Shown here in pieces: positions 39,479 through 50,964 of a stretch of DNA of 64,000 nucleotides. The first letter of the stretch is position 1. The number at the start of each line of letters is the position of its first letter. The stretch comes from Brugia malayi (lineage: Eukaryota; Nematoda; Chromadorea; Rhabditida; Onchocercidae). The stretch spans positions 372,001 through 436,000 of the forward strand of contig NW_025062478.1 of assembly GCF_000002995.4 (NCBI RefSeq), in the 5' to 3' direction. Both the position numbers and the translations under genes were made by a program. The notes under the pieces were generated by a model, which made no database searches, was not told the origin of the DNA, and saw only the letters and a program-made list of their open reading frames with translations.

Positions 39479-39650
39479 CGGGTTACCCAGACATTTGAGT
39501 TACTTGAGAACTAGGGTTACTCAGATATTTGAGTTACTTGAGAACTAGGGTTACCCAGACATTTGAGTTACTTGAGAACTAGGGTTACCCAGACATTTGA
39601 GTTGCTTGAGAACTAGGGTTACTCAGGTATTTGAGTTACTTGAGCACTTG
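39479..39650. repeat. 34-bp minisatellite, about five units
   Basis: Units of 34 bp read GGGTTACCCAGACATTTGAG followed by TTACTTGAGAACTA, with variants (ACTCAGATA, ACTCAGGTA). The array decays into similar sequence until about 39730. GGGTTA is not the nematode telomere repeat (TTAGGC), so a telomeric origin is unlikely. Confidence 0.9.
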
Positions 39651-40219
39651 GATTATTTATCAATATGGGTTGTTTGAGCACGAGTGCTTTAATTGTTCAT
39701 TTAAATCAGAACAGTTACTCAAATACTCGAATTATAAGGGACTAAAGCTATTTATATATTTATAGGTTCACTCAATTTTTGAAAAGTCTTCGACTTAAAC
39801 GTTGAATCACTCAAATATTAGAGTTATTTAAATGTTGAAATTGTTTAGTGAAGAGTGAATAAAGGATAGGTAATTGTTTAAGTAATTAAGTCAATAAAGG
39901 TAAGCGTTCTGTAAATCCAACTTCATCTTTGATTTGTAATTTAAATCTAATTAATCTTCGATTTGAATTTGTCAAAGAAATCTTTTAATAAATGCATTTA
40001 TGCTCTGCTGAACTGTAAACAACTTTATGTCTTATATCAATAATTTTATTCTTCCTAAATAAACGGACTATACGATTGTTTGTCCCTTCAGTTTTCCTTC
40101 ATTCTTCCCCTATTCCTCCCTGCCTTTTTTTTTTCGTTATCACCAATTTCTTCTTTAAAAACTTATTGTTATATTATTCATCATTTGATATCGACGTACA
40201 ATATCTTTGAATTATTATA

Positions 40220-41417
40220 ATGTTCCGCCTTATTACATCTAGTTTCTTCATGTACTTCTTCACATCAACAACTGGTAATAGCATTCATTTTCTGCTTCAG
40301 TTCTGAATTTTAAATTTATTTCAAGAAGTGTGTTTTCTAAAACTTAAAGTTTCAACAAGAAGTTCTTGTTTGATTGCTTGGATGGTAGCTGTGATCATCC
40401 ATCTTGTTCCTAGGAAGAGATTGCATTGATCGAAACATGTAATCTTTCCTTTAATGAATGAAATTCAATTATCTTCCAGAGAATGTATTCATATCGTTTG
40501 GACAATTTTTTATCGATTTTTTCCTATTGGTAAAAAAGTGTGTGAATCAAATTACATTAAAACGAACTTAAGCATTTTTTTTTTGTTGTCATCCAACTCT
40601 GTAACAGTTATTAACAATTCAAATCTTTTCTTTACAGCTCTCAGATGTGTAATTGAAAATAGCATTGTGAGAGAAGCTACTACTGAAAATTGCTCACCAT
40701 CAGTTACCGATTGCTTTTGGTTCAGATGCGACAATTCGGGTAGTAAGTAATTTCAAAAATTCAAAAGCTAAACGTATGTTATATACATTTGTTATATTTG
40801 TTAGACTATAATTTAGTCTTTGTCACCTGTACTATCAACAGTAATTTAAAGGAGGAATGGAAACACTTGTAGTTTTTTTTTTTTTTTTTTTTCATTTAAG
40901 AGATAAGGAAGAGATACGTGATAGGTGGTATGTTCTTAAAAATACATATGCACAGGAGGTACCTGGAATACCTGGAATAGCAGTACTAAGCATAAGTTCA
41001 CATTTCATTAACAGTTAGAGTAATGAACTGGAACAAAAATCAAAACTAGAATAACCACATTCAAGCAGGTCCGATTAGAAACACATCTTTTGATTTTTTC
41101 TATTTGAAATCTTTTTAATTCAAACATACATTCGTAAAAAAAAAAAAAAAATTGTTAGATTTTTATTTTATTTGTTAGATTTTTTTTTTGTTCAATGATT
41201 AATTTTTTTAGAAGAAACAAAAGAGAAAGGTTGTAACGACAACCTAAGCAGCTTATGGAATTGTCAAGCATTGGGTGAAGCTTGTGTCCAGAATGGCGGA
41301 AAACCGTACTGCGATACGTGTGCCGGAGATTTGTGCAATAATGCTATAACTACTGCTTTTCTTTCCCCTACTTCTATTACTGTATTGTTGATATTGCTTG
41401 TTCTAAGTATTATCTAA
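40220..41417 (+). CDS. GPI-anchored Ly6/uPAR (three-finger) protein, 121 aa
   Basis: Ly6/uPAR proteins are small cell-surface or secreted three-finger folds, often modulating receptors or channels. Exons are 40220-40274, 40638-40742 and 41212-41417 (TAA), phases closing. A signal peptide (MFRLITSSFFMYFFTSTT) fills exon 1. The mature part has ten cysteines: ALRC at its start, ENC, DC, RC, GC, NC, AC, YC, DTC and the closing LCNN. This is the canonical Ly6 number and ending. A hydrophobic C-terminal tail (ITVLLILLVLSII) after CNN fits a GPI-attachment signal. At the second donor a choice exists (G|GTAGTA or A|GTAAGT); the stronger one was used. It is transcribed away from the WDR43-CDC20 cluster. 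The receptor or function is unknown. Confidence 0.86.
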
Positions 41418-43140
41418 ATATAGTCATAAGAACTTATATATTTCCATGCTAATATACAAATGGAAAATAATTTTCGATTTAGTACTTTTGGACAGATTTC
41501 CATTCCAAAATTTGTTATCGACTTTAGGAATATAAAAGCTAAACTCTGCTTCCATATAATAGAAAAAAGATTAGTTTTTAGTATCAGTTTTTAGTATATA
41601 TCAATTCCGACAATATATCATAACATTTTAGGACACTGGAAATGCTTTTTGTAGGCTATTTGTATATCTAAACTTAAAATAATAATAGATGATATAGATA
41701 CAGCATTCAACATCAATTCTTATCACTTTGTTTTCTTAAAATCTTCAAAAAGTTGTTTCTTTAAAATTGTGAATAATTGGAAACTTCAGAATTAAAATTT
41801 TATTAAAATTGTTTAATCGTCCATTGTCAATTAAAGAAAATAAAGTTGCGCTGCTCGTTTATGTTAAGTAGCGTTGTAGTTGTTAATGGAAATCCCTTTC
41901 ATCACAGCCAATTTTCATAACAACAAATGAAATCGATTTACTCTCCAGTAATGTTAATATTTAGTATACAATTCTCTTTAATAGCTGAATTTAATTCATT
42001 AAGTCTGGAAGTGTTAATAAAACTGCCGAAATGTCAGTATTTCCGGTCATATGTTTTCTCATTAGCTGCTCAAAAGTAGTTGCATGCAAAAAAAGAACAG
42101 AAATACGGCTTATTAGCGATGAAAGAATTGATAAATCGATCTCACTTTATTATGAGATATCATTAATTTAGACTGTATAATCTTTACTATCAATAACAAG
42201 TGAAAACTACATCCTTAATCTGTCATATCCGACAGAGAAATTAATTGATTTTTATTTTAGCATCGGGTTTAAAATAATGAGGTTCTAAAGTTTTGATTTG
42301 AAATATCCAGTTATAATTCAATATTACGACGCAGTGATTCCTTAAAGTTATCAAGTGGTGTTTGATTCATCTATTATTATTTCAGTTTGACTATGCTTAC
42401 ATGAGTACAAGAAGGATAAATATAGCGAAAAATATCGTAAAAAATCTCGAGTAAAGGAAGAACCAAAACTACCAATAAAATCTGGAATTGTGATTAAAAT
42501 TAATTTTAATATTTAAAAAATAATTAAAATCATTTATAATTGCAAATTATTCAAGCTGTTAGATGGCCACACTGTATACGAGCAGTTCCCGTACAATGCA
42601 TATCAAATAATTAACTAAGTTCTATTTATCTATTTTTTTGATGAATTAATATTTTTTAATAGTTTTTACAATTTGATAGACAATATACAAAAATTCTTAA
42701 AAATTGTATAATTTTCATAAAAATTATTATTTAAATTTTATATTTATTAAACATTATTTCATTAATTAAGCTTTTAGCCTTCCAATGTTAAGTTTGTGCG
42801 TCATTTTCAATTATTTTTGATTTTGAGGTAAAATATGAATTAAAATTGAATCTTCATTAAAAAAGTACAAATATTTTAAAATTATCCAGCATTTTGCTTA
42901 CGGTAATATATTCAAGCAATGATGATCTTTGTTTTGAGGTAAAATTTTTCTCACAGTATTATTTGAATGAGCAATTTTAATTATAAAAAAAATAATAAAA
43001 TGGAAACCAAAAGAAGATAAATTACACTAGATATTCTCTGCACTCTTTGACACGCTACTTATAATTTGCTCAGTGATTATTAAAGTTTGTTCCACCCCAT
43101 GTATGGTCTTTTATCACGTGTTTTTTGCATAAATTTAAAG
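41418..43140. other. AT-rich intergenic region with one dispersed repeat copy
   Basis: No coding signal was recognised. A copy of the repeat described at 60.4-60.8 kb lies at 42485-42548. Confidence 0.6.
42485..42548. repeat. Dispersed AT-rich repeat copy
   Basis: Starts GAATTGTGATTAAAATTAAT and ends near TTATAATTGC. Closely similar to 60469-60529 and to the reverse complement of 60768-60830, so it belongs to a dispersed family. It may be a fragment of a small non-autonomous transposon. Confidence 0.7.
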
Positions 43141-43184
43141 ATGGCAGCGAATTTTATAGTCTTTTGTTGTATTTTGCTTGCATA

Positions 43185-43564
43185 ATGTCTGCAAATTTCA
43201 TGCAGGCATTTCTGATTTACGGCTGTTTATTTATGTGCTGCTGTAAGGGCATATCATCAACTCAAACACTAAAGTGAGTCATGCCAGCATTAACGCTTGC
43301 ATTTTTTTCTAAATCATTCATTGCAACACTGCTTATAACCATAGACTGCGTGTAAAATAAGCTAAAAGCGTCAAAAAAGTTGTCGTCTTTTATTTTACCA
43401 ATATGCACGTACGCACAACAACCAATATGAATGAATGTGCCACGTTTATTTTGATTACAGTAATGCTTATTGCAGAGATGAATGAGTGGGTGCAGTACAT
43501 TTTCCTTCAGCCAAATGTTCATATGAATTTTTTTAGCTATAGGCGCTGCAACTGGCAATGCTGA
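43185..43564 (+). CDS. Possible small secreted cysteine-containing peptide, 38 aa
   Basis: Exon 43185-43273 encodes a good signal-peptide-like start (MSANFMQAFLIYGCLFMCCC) and ends at a consensus donor, GTGAGT. Joined in phase to an acceptor TTTTTTAG at 43536 it adds NYRRCNWQC and then TGA at 43562-43564. The product would be about 38 residues. No family was recognised. The other frame of exon 2 is also cysteine-rich (ECCCCRC) but is out of phase. The call rests on splice signals and a hydrophobic leader only, so it is weak. Confidence 0.25.
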
Positions 43565-43714
43565 AGTACCGATGGAATGCTGCTGCTGCCGCTGCTATAT
43601 TATGGTAATTAGTTATCTCGTATCGATTGATGACTTTCCTCTGTACATTATGGGATGACTAATTTTGTCTACTTACACGATATACCCAAATGATTAATAA
43701 AGAATGTAAGGGTG

Positions 43715-43977
43715 AAATCCAAAAATGATGTTAGAATAAACGAATTTGAGGCGATTTTGCATGGGTATTTTGTACTTCCATCAGGGCTGCACAGTGATAC
43801 GTACACACAATGTGCTAGGATTTTTGAGAATCCAAGGAGAGAAATGAAAGTCTGTGAGCTACTAGCAAATAAAATAAAAAAAAAAGAGCTAAAACTCCAC
43901 AGATTTAATTAATACTCTTTTCTGCAATTGCTGGGATAATTGTTGGTTTCTGCGTTGTTATTCATCGAGTAAAATCC
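43715..43977 (+). pseudogene. pyrE: Decayed fragment of bacterial pyrE (orotate phosphoribosyltransferase), Wolbachia-type
   Basis: OPRTase makes orotidine monophosphate in pyrimidine synthesis. The frame from 43733 reads NEFEAILHGYFVLPSGLHSD, then TYTQCARIFENP and a short helix (CELLANKI). These are the hallmark N-terminal motifs of alphaproteobacterial PyrE (GHFxLSSGLHSDxYxQCA). An oligo-A run and stop follow, and after a frame change near 43905-43925 the next conserved block continues as IAGIIVGF (family PAxxGIIVGYE). The region then ends without the rest of the enzyme. With the uvrA relic at 57.4 kb it is best read as nuclear DNA transferred from a Wolbachia endosymbiont. It is non-functional: truncated and frameshifted. 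Confidence 0.82.
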
Positions 43978-44397
43978 TTTTTTTGTATTTCTATTAAGGA
44001 TTTGACAATAAAAAATTTCAAAAATTTAATTGTTACATAGTGAAACAACAAGATTTCTCTTCTATTTTTTCTTAAGAGATTTTTCAATCTAAGTGATGTA
44101 TAGTAGATGATTCTAATGAACAGTTTAGTTTTAGTTTATACAACTTTTTCGAATGTGAAGGAGGCTAAAACTATTCCTGAAGAATTATTAAAGAATAAAG
44201 AAATTAGCTATATATATATATGTTTCTGAAGAAAGAAAAAAGTGAATTCTTATTTCCTAAAGTGAATTCTCTTTATCTATAAGAAATTAATAGTAGTTGT
44301 GAAGTAATAGCAATTATGAAAAGCAGAAGCGATCAAATTGATAAAATTGTAGAAAAAGTTGAGCAATGCATTCTTATGATCAGCCAGCTATTGTAAT

Positions 44398-44480
44398 AAT
44401 ACCTATAAAAGAAATAAATCATACTAATTGGTGAGTAATAGCATGTTGTTACACAAGTGAATGATGTTGGGGTAGGTGTA
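44398..44480 (+). repeat. First copy of a duplicated unit carrying a truncated tRNA-like head
   Basis: About 80 bases (containing AAATAAATCATACTAATTGG) recur at 44625-44710 almost unchanged. In this first copy the tRNA-like part stops after about 16 bases (GGGGTAGGTGTAGCCA). It joins directly to a satellite monomer containing GCATGC. Confidence 0.85.
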
Positions 44481-44694
44481 GCCAATAAAAGCATGCAATA
44501 AATGCAAAAGATATGAATAAAGTTAGGAATAAAGTTACGAAAAAGTTAAAAATAAAAGCATGCAATAAATACAAAAGAAAAAAGTGTAAACCTTAATAAT
44601 AAATGGTGTAAGTTATTGTTAATAATACCTATAGAAGAAATAAATCATACTAATTGGTGAGTAATAGTATGTTGTTACAGAAGTGAATATGTTG

Positions 44695-44766
44695 GGGTAG
44701 GCGTGGCCAAGTGGTAAGGCAGCGGTCTTCGGTGTCGCTGTGCCGGGGTTCGAATCCTTCTATCCA
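44695..44766 (+). tRNA. tRNA-like sequence, anticodon TCG (Arg) if real; possibly a pseudogene or SINE head
   Basis: An intact RNA polymerase III A box (TGGCCAAGTGG, 44704-44714) and B box (GGTTCGAATCC, 44747-44757) are spaced as in a tRNA. A GCGGT/GTCGC anticodon stem encloses the seven-base loop CTTCGGT, giving anticodon TCG. The acceptor stem GGGTAG/CTATCC pairs, but the T stem is weak: two G-U pairs and one mismatch. Duplicated flanks and a truncated copy upstream argue for a mobile or pseudogene copy rather than a housekeeping tRNA. Confidence 0.4.
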
Positions 44767-45904
44767 ATCCGTATATCAACTGCGTCACCGTTATACACAA
44801 AGTAGTTCGTTCTCTAATGTCAACGTTATTTAATAATATATAAAATATTAACATTTATAAATAGAATGGAAAAGTTTGTATGGGAAGTAGTAACTTAATA
44901 ACGCTGGTGCAATAAAAATCTTAAGAGGTCATGGTATTGTAAGGAAGCGTCCATCCAGGTATGTACGTTGAGGGGGAGGGGGCGGGGGGAGAGAGGGGTG
45001 AGATACCTGGTGATGGGTCTGGCTTGCATATATGAGGTTGTTGATAATATAAGGTGTAGGTGAGTCTTTAGTGCTCGGGTATTATGGCAAAATTGAGGTT
45101 AGCAATAGGTGAGTATCTGTGACTGATAATGGTTGTAGCATTTGAGCTGATATTGTCATGAAGAAGGAATATCAGCACATAATAATAATTATGACCCTAG
45201 TGCACGAATCTGGTAGCAATATACCTATAAGGTTTCTGACGGATTTACGTGGTACATGGTGTTGGTATCTCAGTTGTAAATGCATTGTCAAGCTGGCTGG
45301 AATAAACTATTTGGCGTAATAAGAAAGAACGCTTTATGTGCTTTGAAGATGGTGAATAAATAAGAAGACAAACAAATGAGGGAATAGAGTAACATTTATA
45401 CCGTCAACGGAGATTTTTATTAGCATTGATTTTCTCCACTCTTGATAATCGTATCAGAGAATTAGCTTTTTTAAATGCAAATAAACGATAGTAAACAATC
45501 TAAAGATAATTTTGGCACAACAAATTTCATGCGGTACTTAGACAAGAATAAAACGTATGTTATCAAACTTACCAGCATGAAGGGTTATGCAAAAGATCTT
45601 GGTATGAGCATAGAAATATGAATGAAGTGGAATGACTCCTACTACGAGCATGTTATGCTTTATAAATGTATTAATTGTCAAATCTCAAATGTTTATAAGT
45701 TATTACTTTAATTATATAAAGAATTAAATTAAAACACTTCTATTAGTTATACTTTGAATTGATAATATAATAAATGCTAAAGGTAAATTAGCTCAAGTTA
45801 CTAACTAATTATCCCTTAGTTTTTTGTCTTCTCTTCATAATTATTCACCGAGATTACAGTTCATAATTCTTCATCGAGAAACAATCTTAAATTTAAAGAT
45901 TTAA
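44767..45904. other. Unassigned sequence between the tRNA-like unit and the satellite
   Basis: A G-rich patch (GAGGGGGAGGGGGCGGGGGG, around 44971) could form a quadruplex. The stretch at 45838-45900 (CACCGAGATTACAGTTCATA) recurs at 46776-46846 inside the satellite. No gene was recognised. Confidence 0.55.
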
Positions 45905-48900
45905 AAGAAAGCATTCATAATATAAACAAAGTTACAAAAAGCATGCAGTTAATAGAATAAACTCAACACACATGCAACAAAGATGTTAATAGAAATGAGT
46001 GAGGCCAACAAAAAAAGCATGCATTTAAATACAAAAAAAATGTGCGCCATAATAACAAATCTATGAGTAAAGATACAAAATGCATGCAGTTAATAGAATT
46101 AATCGAAAAATGCATGCAATAAATACAAAAGAAAAAAGTATACATGAGAAAAAGTTACAAAAAGCATGCAGTTAATAGAATTAACCGAAAAATGCATGCA
46201 AAAACACAACTAATAAAAAAAGAGTGAGAACAACGAAAAAATAAAAGCATGCAATAAATACAAAAGAAAAAAGTGTACGCCTTAATAATAAATGGTGTAA
46301 GTTTACAAAAAACATGCATGTTAATAAAACTAGCCAAGAGACGCATGCAAAAACAATGCTAATAAAAAAACATCAAATAATATAAAGTAACAAAAAGCAT
46401 GCTGTTAATAGAATAAACTCAACACGCATGCAAGAACGATGTTAATAGAAATGAGAAATCAAATTAAATTATCACTCATTTATGCTGTTGTAAATGAATG
46501 AAACTTTTTAATAAATTTAATGAAAAAAATTTTTAAAAAGAATAAAAAGTAAAAATGCAGAAGCATAAAAGAAAAAATAAATAAATAAAAAACAGGGTAC
46601 ATTATGAAAATACAATTCCATATTGTAATTTTGAGACACCATGCTATAAAGGGGAAGCAGTGAAAATTAAACACTGAAAGTTGAAAATTAACAAACCTTT
46701 GAAATGGTCGATACAACCGAGCATGAGAAGAATTTTGTTTGCTGAATCTAAGATCAGTGACGTCATAAACTTCATAATTATTCACCGAGATTACAGTTCA
46801 TAATTCTTCATCGAGAAACAAATCTTAAATTTAGAGATTTAAAAAAAAAAAAAAAGGAATTCATAACATGAATAAAGTTACAAAAAGCATGCAGTTAATA
46901 GAATTAACCAGGAAATGCATGCAAAACAATGTTAATAAAAAACGAGTGAAAAATAAAAGCATGCAATAAATACAAAAGAAAAAAGTGTACACGAGAAAAA
47001 GTTAAAAAGAGCATGCAATTAATAAAATTAACGAAAAATACATAAAATTAACCGAAAAATGCATGCAAAAACAAAGTTAATAAAAAAACAGCAAATAGTA
47101 CCAAGTAACAAAAAGCATGCAGTTAATAAAATTAACCAAAAAATGCATGCAAAACAATGTTAATAAAAAACGAGTGAAAAATAAAAGCATGCAATAAATA
47201 CAAAAGAAAAAAGTGTACGCCTTAATAATAAATTGTGTAAGTAAGTTCACAAAATACATGCATTTTAAAAAAAATAGACAAGAAACGCATGCAAGAACAA
47301 TGTTAATAAAAAAACAGCAAATAATATAAAGTAATAAAAAGCATGCTGTTAATAGAATAAACTCAACACGAATGCAAGAACGATGTTAATAGAAATGAGT
47401 GAAGCCAACAAAAAAAGCATGCATTTAAATACAAAAAAAAAAATGTGCGCCATAATAACAAATGCGTGAGTAAAGATACAAAATGCATGCAGTTAATAGA
47501 ATTAACCGAAAAATGCATGCACAAACAAAGTTAATAAAAAAACAGTAAATAGCACCAAGTAACAAAAAGCATGCAGTTAATAGAATTAACCGAAAATGCA
47601 TGCAAACAATGTTAATAAAAAACGAGGAAAAATAAAAGCATGCAATAAATACAAAAGAAAAAAGCATACATGAGAAAAAGTTACAAAAAGCATGCAGTTA
47701 ATAGAATTAACCAAAAAATACATAGAATTAACCGAAAAATGCATGCAAAAACAAAACTAATAAAAAAAGAGTGAGAACAACGAAAAAATAAAAGCATGCA
47801 ATAAATACAGAAGAAAAAAGTGTACGCCTTAACATTAAATGGTGTAAGTAAGTTCACAAAACACATGCATGTTAATAAAACTAGCCAAGAAACACATGCA
47901 AAAACAATGTTAATAAAAAAACAGCAAATAATATAAAGTTACAAAAAGCATGCAGTTAATAAAATTAACCGAAAAATGCATGCAAACAATGTTAATAAAA
48001 AACGAGTAAAAAATTAAAGCATGCAATAAATACAAAAGAAAAAAGGGTACGCCTTAATAATAAATGGCGTGAGTAAGTTTACAAAAAACATGCATGTTAA
48101 TAAAACTAGCCAAGAGACGCATGCAAAAACAATGTTAATAAAAAAACAGCAAATAATATAAAGTTACAAATAGCATGCGTTGATAAAATTAACCGAAAAA
48201 TGCATGCAAAAACAAAGTTAATAAAAAAAAAAAAACAGCAAATAATATACAAAAAGCATGCAGTTAATAAAATTAACCGAAAAATGCATGCAAAACAATG
48301 TTAATAAAAAACGAGTGAAAAATAAAAGCATACAATAAATACAAAAGAAAAAAGTATACATGAGAAGAAGTTACAAAGAGCATGCAATTAATAAAATTAA
48401 CAAAAAATACATAAAATTAACTGAAAAATGCATGCAAATAATGTTAATAAAAAAAAAACAGCAAATAATTTAAAGTTACAAAAAGCATGCAGTTAATAAA
48501 ATTAACCGCAAAATGCATGCAAACAATGTTAATAAAAAACGAGTGAAAAATAAAAGCATGCAATAAATACAAAAGAAAAAAGTGTACGCCTTAATAATAA
48601 ATTGTGTAAGTAAGTTCACAAAATACATGCATGTTAAAAAAAATAGACAAGAAACGCATGCAAAAACAATGTTAATAAAAAAACAGCAAATAATATAAAG
48701 TAACAAAAAGCATGCTGTTAATAAAATAAACTCAACACGCATGCAAGAACGTTGTTAATAGAAATGAGTGAAGCCAACAAAAAAAGCATGCATTTAAATA
48801 CAAAAAAATTGTGCGCCATAATAACAAATGTGTGAGTAAAGATACAAAATGCATGCAGTTAATAGAATTAATCGAAAAATGCATGCAATAAATACAAAAG

Positions 48901-49325
48901 AAAAAAGTATACATGAGAAAAAGTTACAAAAAGCATGCAGTTAATAGAATTAACCGAAAAATGCATGCAAAAGCACAACTAATAAAAAAAGAGTGAGAAC
49001 AACGAAAAAATAAAAGCATGCAATAAATACAAAAGAAAAAAGTGTACGCCTTAATAATAAATGGTGTAAGCTTACAAAAAACATGCATGTTAATAAAACT
49101 AGCCAAGAAACGCATGCAAAAACAAAGTTAATAAAAAAACATCAAATAATATAAAGTTACAAAAAGTTAATAGAATTAACCAAAAAATTCATGAGAAAAA
49201 GTTACAAAAAGCATGCAATTAGTAGAATACAAATATTGTACGTGTTAATAGCAAAAATAAAAAATAAAAATAAAAAAACACGCAATTAGTAGAAAAAATT
49301 GGAAACACATGCAAAACCAATATAA
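45905..49325. repeat. Satellite array built on GCATGC palindromes, with higher-order structure
   Basis: About 3.4 kb of diverged monomers in which GCATGC or ATGCAT recurs every few tens of bases. Two alternating modules are visible. One is AAAAAGCATGCAGTTAATAG followed by AATTAACCGAAAAATGCATG. The other is GCATGCAATAAATACAAAAG followed by AAAAAAGTGTACGCCTTAAT. Long blocks repeat at higher order: 45961 onward matches 48730 onward (offset 2769), with a related block at 47361, giving a period near 1.38 kb. A non-satellite patch interrupts it at about 46455-46850. A lone monomer pair lies at 44480-44620. Minus-strand open frames here are by-products of the repeat. Confidence 0.92.
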
Positions 49326-50964
49326 ACAAAAAAAAGTGATAAAATTAGTGGTAATATAACAAAAATAAATTAGTATTAGTGGAATGGACAAAAGTTAGCA
49401 AGAAGTAAAGTGCTAAAGGCATAAAAAACTGAAAATACCAACAAATGCAATGAATGAAAAAAAGTATGCAATTAATAAAATCCATAAAAAATTACCAAAA
49501 AAAAAAAAAAAAAATCCAAAAAAAGATTCTAAAAAATAATCCGAATAAAACAGAATTAATTTCTAAAAAGATTTTAACTGAATTCAAAAAATCTGAAAAC
49601 GATTTTAGCTCATTTTTTTTGATTTTAACTCAGTTTAGAAAAAAAAATTGTAAACGCAAAAATTAAAAAAAAAAAAAAAAAAACAAAAATTAAATATTTT
49701 TGAAATCTTTTTAAAGTCTAAAGCACTACCAATTCAAAAAATATACTTAAAAATGAATAGTGATCAAGAATTTTGAAATTTATTCCAGATTTCAGAAGGC
49801 CCTTCATCTCAATTTTAAAACCCAAACATTCATTCTATATGCTTGGTTAATGTTATACTGACGAAGGAAGGTATAATTCTATACCTCCCTTCGACCATCC
49901 TTCCCCTCCCTCCCACCACATACACACAAAGATAATTAAAAAGATAATTACAAATTGATATCAACTTATGATTTAGCTCAAAATAAAATTCAAAATTAGA
50001 CCTTATTAAATCTACTCTCTGTTGACAACTTATCTTATTTAAATTAAAAGACTACTTGAATACAGACAGAAATTTTCCAAAAATTGCTCAATTCCATTAA
50101 AAATATATTCATATGAAGAAATTTGTGTTTTTTTTAATAGCCAAAAAATCATCTTAAAATGTAAAGAACTTATAACAAGTTAGAAAATGCAAAAAATAAA
50201 TATACAGTAAGTTGATATCTGATGTACACAGCAATAAAATTAAATAAAAAATTTAACACCGCTAGTAACACTAAAATAACAATGAAAATTTTCATTAAAC
50301 AAAAACAATGGTTAAAGTAACATAAACAATAAAAAAAAAGAACAATTGTATAAGTTTAGAAAATCAAAAAAACAGCTATAAGTAGTCAAAAAAAAAACAA
50401 TTTTAAAAAATCAAAAAAAAAAAAAACAGTTATTAAACAGTTACAAGTAATATGAAAAAAAATAAAAACATTAAATTACATTATTTAAATGAAAATAAAT
50501 AAAATACACAATTTTTAATAAAAATTAGCAGCCCAAAAGGCTAAAAAAACAAAAAAAAAGCAAGAAAAAACAACTGATTTCAAAGTAATCTGATTTATCT
50601 TTTGTGTTGGCAAAAAAATGCCTTTTACAATCTTTTTATTGCTCTATCACTAGGACGGTAAATGACATACAGAAACATAAAGGAATTACAAACTTTTCCA
50701 TATTTTGAAATCAGTTGTTCTTATGTTAAATCAAAGAACAAATCTTTTTTTTTTTTCATTTTTTCTATTTTTAATTTTTTTTATTCTTTTGATTTTTTTT
50801 TTTGGTTTTTTTGATTTTTTTGTTTTTTAGTTTTTTTTTTTTATTTCTTAGTTTTTTCTTTTATTTTTTAGTTTTTTTTTTGTTTTTTGTTTTTTTTTAT
50901 TTTTTAGTTTTTTTTTATTTTTTAGTTTTTCATTTTTTTTTTTAATTTTTTGGATGTTACTAAC
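49326..50964. repeat. A-rich then T-rich foldback region
   Basis: A-rich sequence (strongest 50260-50570) faces a T-rich tract at 50740-50945. Near the centre a perfect 15-bp inverted repeat is present: ACAACTGATTTCAAA at 50570-50584 and its complement at 50704-50718. A separate 14-bp hairpin is at 49862-49893. The whole resembles a foldback element. No coding content. Confidence 0.65.
49862..49893. repeat. Short near-perfect hairpin
   Basis: Arms of 14 bases (CGAAGGAAGGTATA and TATACCTCCCTTCG) pair with one A-C mismatch around an ATTC loop. Confidence 0.85.

Noticed and set aside
45963..49115. Repeated minus-strand open frames rich in Phe and Cys across the satellite
   Set aside because: They follow from the repeat sequence itself (GCATGC and poly-A read in reverse). 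Copies are unequal in length and there are no start or splice contexts.
45905..49325. CRISPR-like array
   Set aside because: Spacing is irregular, the units are diverged tandem monomers rather than identical repeats with unique spacers, and the genome is eukaryotic.
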